A DNA stretch of 8,926 bases from Actinomycetota bacterium (GTDB lineage: Bacteria > Actinomycetota > Thermoleophilia > Gaiellales > Gaiellaceae), in NCBI GenBank assembly GCA_013821525.1, contig JACDGR010000119.1, forward strand, positions 1 through 8,926, written 5' to 3'. The translations under genes were made by a program, and so were the position numbers. The number at the start of each line of letters is the position of its first letter. The stretch's first letter is position 1. Under the pieces are notes generated by a model. It did not search any database. It was not told where the DNA came from and saw nothing but the letters and a program-made list of their open reading frames with translations. Positions 5,311-8,926 of the stretch are shown in pieces.

Positions 5311-5990
5311 GTGCCACGGCGCTTGCCAAGGTCCCGCCGCCGCTTGAGTCGCTCGACGCGAGCCCGCGGCTGCCAGCGAGAGCGCACACAGTGCCGGGGC
5401 GGCGGCTCGACCCGGAGTCGCAGTCTTGGTGGGTTCGTCTGCATGGCGCGGAGCCGGTGCGAGGCCGCGCCATCGTGGAGCTCCATGAGCGCCTGCGGCG
5501 TGAGGCGTGGTTCCACATCCGGCTGCGCACCAGAGGAATCTCAGAGTTCCCAAAGAGCGATCTGGACGACCTCGCCGTGATGGCCGCCGACGACGCGCTA
5601 CTCGCGATCCTGCGCAAACTCGACGAGTACCGCGGCGACAGCCAGTTCTGGACCTGGGCGCGACGATTCGCCCAACTCGAAGCCCCGGTCAGCATCCGAC
5701 GACGCCTGGGACGCGATCGGCTCGCCAACGACCCCGAGTACACCTTCTCGCTTCCCGATCCCAGCTGCTCTCCGCAGGAACGCGCGGAGGTGCAGGAGCT
5801 GCTGCGCACGGTCAGCGGCGCGATCCTCAGCCAGCTGACCACCCGGCAGCGAACTGTTCTGATCGCGATCGGGATCGACGGCGTCCCAGCCGCGACGCTC
5901 GCGAGCGAGCTCAACACAACACCCGGCGCGATCTACAAGGTGCTGCACGACACCCGCAGGAAGCTGGCCGCGCAGCTCGCAGCCGCCTGA
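5307..5990 (+). CDS. ECF-like RNA polymerase sigma factor
   Basis: 227-residue protein with a sigma-2-like region at about 52-130 (GRAIVELHERLRREAWF, then DLDDLAVMAADDALLAIL and FWTWARRFAQLEA) and a sigma-4-like helix-turn-helix at about 159-224 (SQLTTRQRTVLIA, then ATLASELNTTPGAIYKVLHDTRRKL). It would direct RNA polymerase to a dedicated promoter set. The first 45 residues are proline- and arginine-rich and have no match I recognise. The start at ATG 5307 overlaps the oxidoreductase stop by four bases (ATGA), so the two are probably made together. An anti-sigma gene, which usually follows an ECF factor, is not seen downstream. The sigma-2 region is somewhat unusual, so a sigma-like regulator of altered activity remains possible. 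Confidence 0.82.
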   Translation: MSATALAKVPPPLESLDASPRLPARAHTVPGRRLDPESQSWWVRLHGAEPVRGRAIVELHERLRREAWFHIRLRTRGISEFPKSDLDDLAVMAADDALLAILRKLDEYRGDSQFWTWARRFAQLEAPVSIRRRLGRDRLANDPEYTFSLPDPSCSPQERAEVQELLRTVSGAILSQLTTRQRTVLIAIGIDGVPAATLASELNTTPGAIYKVLHDTRRKLAAQLAAA

Positions 5991-6125
5991 GCGCTTGCGG
6001 CGATACGGAGCGTTGAGCCTGCGCTTGGCGCACTTTGATCGACAAAGGTAAGAACCGGTCCGCGGCAGACGCTAAAGAGGCACGGCTACCACGCGACGAA
6101 CGCCCTACGGGGTGCAGGAGGACAG
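5991..6125. other. Intergenic region before the PRC-barrel gene
   Basis: 135 bases without a coding frame. They should hold the promoter of the PRC-barrel gene. A GAACC word at 6052-6056 recalls ECF -35 elements, but no partner is found at the usual 16-17 base spacing, so no promoter is called. Confidence 0.4.
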
Positions 6126-6548
6126 ATGCCCACGACGACGCAGGACAACGTCACGCTGCTCAAACTGAGCGACAGCGGCCAGACGATCGCGAACACAGCT
6201 GAGGACATTCGCGGGTGCAAGGTGAAGGACAAGGACGGCAAAGACCTCGGTACGGTCGATGATCTACTCATCGACGACCAAGAGCGGAAGGTGCGTTTTC
6301 TGCGCGTAGAACACGGCGGATTCCTTGGGGTCGGCGAGACGAAGTCGTTCATCCCAGTCGACGCGATCACGAAGATCACCGACGACGACGTCCACATCAA
6401 CCACTCTCGCGACCACGTCGCCAAAGCCCCCCGCTACGACCCGAAACTCGTCGACGACAACGCCTATTACGGCAGTATTTACGGGTACTATGGCTACATG
6501 CCCTTCTGGGGAGCCGGCTACGGCTACCTGGGCTATGGCGGGCTTTAG
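6126..6548 (+). CDS. PRC-barrel domain protein with Gly/Tyr-rich tail
   Basis: 140 residues with a PRC-barrel at about 25-97: AEDIRGCKVKDKDGKDLGTV, DDLLIDDQERKVRFLRVE, then GETKSFIPVDAITKITDDDVHI. PRC-barrels occur in photosynthetic reaction centre H subunits, RimM and many small stress-related proteins; here the partner is unknown. The last 28 residues are rich in Tyr and Gly with Trp and Phe (SIYGYYGYMPFWGAGYGYLG), a disordered or adhesive-looking tail. No signal peptide or membrane helix is seen. GGAGGA stands six to seven bases before the ATG and fixes the start. It appears to be a separate transcription unit from the sigma gene. Confidence 0.88.
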   Translation: MPTTTQDNVTLLKLSDSGQTIANTAEDIRGCKVKDKDGKDLGTVDDLLIDDQERKVRFLRVEHGGFLGVGETKSFIPVDAITKITDDDVHINHSRDHVAKAPRYDPKLVDDNAYYGSIYGYYGYMPFWGAGYGYLGYGGL

Positions 6549-6588
6549 CACCCCCGCAGAACGGGTCCGCCAGGGACGCTAGGCAAGC

Positions 6589-6918
6589 GTGGCTGGCATA
6601 TCGCTGCCTGCCGGCGCGCGCCGCGAGCGTCCCTGTGGCCGGCGACTCGGTACCCGGCGCGTCCAGTCGCAGGCCGCGAGCTCGTACCGGCCTCCGGCAA
6701 CGGCTGCGAGCGAGGCCGTCGTTTGCGTCTCGAACCGCTGGGACGCGGTGCGGCTGCTCCAGCGCGCGCCCTGGCCCGGCAGCTTCCTGGTCTGGTTGAG
6801 CGAGCAGTGCTGGGAGCTGCACGCGGCAGCCGAACACGAGGCCGAGCTCTCCGAGGCCGTACGGGCGCTTCCGGAGTGGGCGCGCTTCGAGCCTCCACGC
6901 GTGTCCGGGGCGGCGTGA
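6589..6918 (+). CDS. Hypothetical protein upstream of the glucoamylase
   Basis: 109 codons from a GTG at 6589 that follows an in-frame stop closely (6580). The second half looks protein-like: SNRWDAVRLLQRAPWPGSFLVWLSEQCWELHAAAEHEAELSEAVRALPEWARFEPPR, with strong G/C at third codon positions. The first 40 residues are arginine- and proline-rich and less convincing, so the true start may be further in. The end overlaps the glucoamylase start (GTGA), supporting a real coupled gene. I do not recognise a family, and the ribosome binding site at GTG 6589 is poor. Confidence 0.5.
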   Translation: MAGISLPAGARRERPCGRRLGTRRVQSQAASSYRPPATAASEAVVCVSNRWDAVRLLQRAPWPGSFLVWLSEQCWELHAAAEHEAELSEAVRALPEWARFEPPRVSGAA

Positions 6919-8926
6919 GCGAGGAACTTGCCTTCGGCGCGCCGGGAATCGCCCCGACCTGGACCTCGAGCGCGAAGGATCTGGTGACGACCGCGCTCGG
7001 GCCGGGCCGGCTGTGGGCGACGGTCGGGTTCGGGATCCTGAACGAGGTCTACTGGCCGGCGACCGGCACACCGCAGATCCGCGACCTCGGCTTCATCGTC
7101 GCCGGCAAGGACCGCTGGTTTGAGGTCAAGCGCGTCAACCGCTACCGGATCTCGACGCCAGAGCCGCACGTGCCGCTGCCGCGCGTGGTGCATGACGGGG
7201 AGGGCTACCGGCTGACGCTCGAGTTCCTGCCGGCGCCGCTACGGGACGCGCTGCTCGTCTCCTACCAGCTCGACGGCGACGGCCTGCATCTCTACCCGCT
7301 GCTCGCCCCGCACCTGGGCGGCAGCGGCCTCGGCAACAGCGCCTGGGTCGGCAACGGCCTCTACGCCGCAAAGGACACCAATGCGCTCTGCCTGCTCTCC
7401 GACTGCGGCTTCGCCCGCGCAAGCGCCGGCTACGTCGGCGCCTCGGACGGCTGGCAAGACTTCGCCCGGCACAAGCAGATGCGCTGGGAGTTCGCGCAGG
7501 CGACAGACGGAAACGTCGCCCTGACCGGCGAGCTGCAAGCCGCCCAGGGCGTGCTCGCGCTCGCCTTCGCAGACACGCCGGAGGGGGCGCGGACACTCGC
7601 CGCTTCCGCGCTCGCCGAAGGCTACACGCCGATCCGGGAGCGCTTCATCGAGCACTGGGAACGCTGGGCGACGTGCCTTCGGCTACCGGACGCAACTGAG
7701 GAACTGCTGGGGCAGGAGGCGCGGCGCTCGGCAGCGGTGCTGAAAGCGCACGAAGACCGCACCTACCCGGGCGCGATCGTCGCGAGCCTCTCGGTTCCCT
7801 GGGGAAACACCAGCGATGACGCCGGCGGCTACCACCTCGTCTGGACGCGCGACACGGTCGAGGCCGGGCTCGCCCTGCTCGCAGCCGGCGACCGCCCGAG
7901 CGCCCGCCGAATGATCGCCTATCTCGCCGCGACGCAAGCGCCCGACGGCCACTGGGCACAGAACTTCTACCCCGACGGGCGACCGCTCTGGACCGGCATC
8001 CAGCTCGACGAGGTCGGCTTCCCGATTCTGTTCGCAGCGAAGCTCCGCGAACTCGGCGAGCAGGACGCGCCGCTGACCGGGGCGATGGTGCGGCAGGCGG
8101 CCAGCTACCTCGCCCGCGCCGGGCCGGTCAGCCCGCAGGACCGCTGGGAGGAGAACCCAGGCGCAAGCCCGTTCACGCTCGCGGTCGAGGTCGCCGCACT
8201 CGTCGCCGCCGCCCCCTGGCTCGAGCCAAGCGACCGCGCCTACGCGCGTGCGCTCGCCGACTGCTGGAACGAACGGATCGAGGAGTGGACCTACGTCGAG
8301 GGGACCGAGCTGGCTCAAACGCACAGCGTCGCCGGCTACTACATCCGCATCGGGGCCCCAGGCAGCGGCGACGGTCTGCGCGGCTCCGTCGAGGTCAAGA
8401 ATCGCGGCGGCGAGACGATCGCCGCCTCGGCGTTGGTCGGGCTCGACTTCCTCTATCTCGCCCGGCTCGGCCTGCGCAACCCAAACGATGCCCGTTTCCG
8501 GGACACGCTGACGGTCGTCGACGCGCTCCTGCGGGTCGAAACTCCGAACGGAGCGGCGTACCACCGCTACGACGAGGACGGCTACGGCGAGCACACCGAC
8601 GGAAGCCCCTTCGATGGCAGCGGCATCGGCCGCGCCTGGCCGCTCCTCAGCGGCGAACGCGGCCACGGCGCGCTCCTCCAAGGCGAAAACGCCGAGCCGT
8701 ACCTGCTGGCGATGGCGGCGATGACCGGGCCGGGCGGCCTGATCCCCGAACAGGTCTGGGACAGTGACCCGATCCCGGAACGTCTCCTCTACCCGGGGAA
8801 GCCGACCGGCAGCGCGATGCCGCTCGTCTGGGCACACGCCGAGTTCATCAAGCTCCTGATCGCGTGCGACACCGGGAGGCCTGTCGAGCAGCTCGACTCG
8901 ACCACCGAGCGCTATCGGGGCGAGCG
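6915..8926 (+). CDS. GH15 glucoamylase / glucodextranase-like glycoside hydrolase (partial)
   Basis: 670 codons are visible and the gene leaves the right edge. Family GH15 enzymes are inverting exo-hydrolases that release glucose from starch, glycogen or related alpha-glucans. The N-terminal beta-sandwich (about 1-260) includes GPGRLWATVGFGILNEVYWP and IRDLGFIV, as in prokaryotic glucoamylase and glucodextranase. The (alpha/alpha)6 catalytic domain begins near GAIVASLSVPWGNTSDDAGG and LVWTRDTVEAGLALLA. The likely general acid is E412 in DRWEENPG, and the likely general base is E612 in GLIPEQVWD. SAMPLVWAHAEFIKLL, near the visible end, is also typical. No signal peptide is seen, so a cytosolic role in glycogen or oligosaccharide turnover is more likely than secretion. 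The GTG start at 6915 overlaps the preceding ORF's stop; its Shine-Dalgarno sequence is weak, which fits coupling. Confidence 0.93.
   Translation, partial: MSEELAFGAPGIAPTWTSSAKDLVTTALGPGRLWATVGFGILNEVYWPATGTPQIRDLGFIVAGKDRWFEVKRVNRYRISTPEPHVPLPRVVHDGEGYRLTLEFLPAPLRDALLVSYQLDGDGLHLYPLLAPHLGGSGLGNSAWVGNGLYAAKDTNALCLLSDCGFARASAGYVGASDGWQDFARHKQMRWEFAQATDGNVALTGELQAAQGVLALAFADTPEGARTLAASALAEGYTPIRERFIEHWERWATCLRLPDATEELLGQEARRSAAVLKAHEDRTYPGAIVASLSVPWGNTSDDAGGYHLVWTRDTVEAGLALLAAGDRPSARRMIAYLAATQAPDGHWAQNFYPDGRPLWTGIQLDEVGFPILFAAKLRELGEQDAPLTGAMVRQAASYLARAGPVSPQDRWEENPGASPFTLAVEVAALVAAAPWLEPSDRAYARALADCWNERIEEWTYVEGTELAQTHSVAGYYIRIGAPGSGDGLRGSVEVKNRGGETIAASALVGLDFLYLARLGLRNPNDARFRDTLTVVDALLRVETPNGAAYHRYDEDGYGEHTDGSPFDGSGIGRAWPLLSGERGHGALLQGENAEPYLLAMAAMTGPGGLIPEQVWDSDPIPERLLYPGKPTGSAMPLVWAHAEFIKLLIACDTGRPVEQLDSTTERYRGE

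Noticed and set aside
4072..5553. 493-codon minus-strand open frame opposite the flavoprotein and sigma factor genes
   Set aside because: It mirrors genes with strong family motifs on the plus strand; its own translation has no recognisable motif and it spans two gene boundaries.
6052..6076. ECF-type promoter (GAACC word) before the PRC-barrel gene
   Set aside because: No matching -10 word at 16-17 bases; a five-base word alone is expected by chance.
7683..8837. 384-codon minus-strand open frame opposite the glucoamylase
   Set aside because: Shadow of the GH15 catalytic domain; valine/alanine/arginine-rich low-complexity translation without a ribosome binding site.

Overview
The window is G+C-rich, with tightly packed genes, GTG starts, and stop/start overlaps (TGATG, ATGA, GTGA). 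The protein types (two-domain GH15 glucoamylase, PRC-barrel protein with a Gly/Tyr tail, ECF-like sigma factor, B-type heme-copper oxidase) suggest a deep-branching actinobacterium, perhaps of the Thermoleophilia or Rubrobacter kind. That placement rests on general resemblance and is uncertain. No rRNA, tRNA, CRISPR array, insertion sequence or phage gene was seen.

Left arm (1-1933, minus strand): a two-gene operon for a heme-copper oxidoreductase. Subunit II has a complete CuA site. Subunit I runs off the left edge. Subunit I keeps all the heme and CuB histidines, but the tyrosine that O2-reducing members cross-link to a CuB histidine (HxxxY) is replaced by asparagine (HTIAN). This suggests a CuA-containing nitric oxide reductase rather than a cytochrome c oxidase.

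Centre (1934-3410): a divergent promoter region, a CRP/FNR-family regulator without FNR iron-sulfur cysteines, and about 450 bases without a convincing gene. Two 16-bp palindromes of the form TGTCG-N6-CGACA lie here. One is between the oxidase operon and the regulator; the other is upstream of the next operon. Their geometry is that of a CRP-family site, so they may be operators of this regulator and tie the two transcription units together.

Right-centre (3410-5990, plus strand): a 13-codon mini-ORF with a strong Shine-Dalgarno sequence overlaps the start of a GTP cyclohydrolase I gene (folE) broken by a one-base frameshift. A ferredoxin-reductase-type FAD/NAD(P) oxidoreductase follows, then an ECF-like sigma factor coupled to it by an ATGA overlap.

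Right arm (6126-8926, plus strand): a small PRC-barrel protein with an aromatic Gly/Tyr tail, a short unrecognised ORF, and a GH15 glucoamylase that runs off the right edge. These look like ordinary cell-surface or stress and glycogen/starch functions.

Working model (inference): a nitric-oxide- or redox-responsive CRP-type regulator controls a CuA NO reductase and a pterin/flavin redox operon through a shared palindromic operator.
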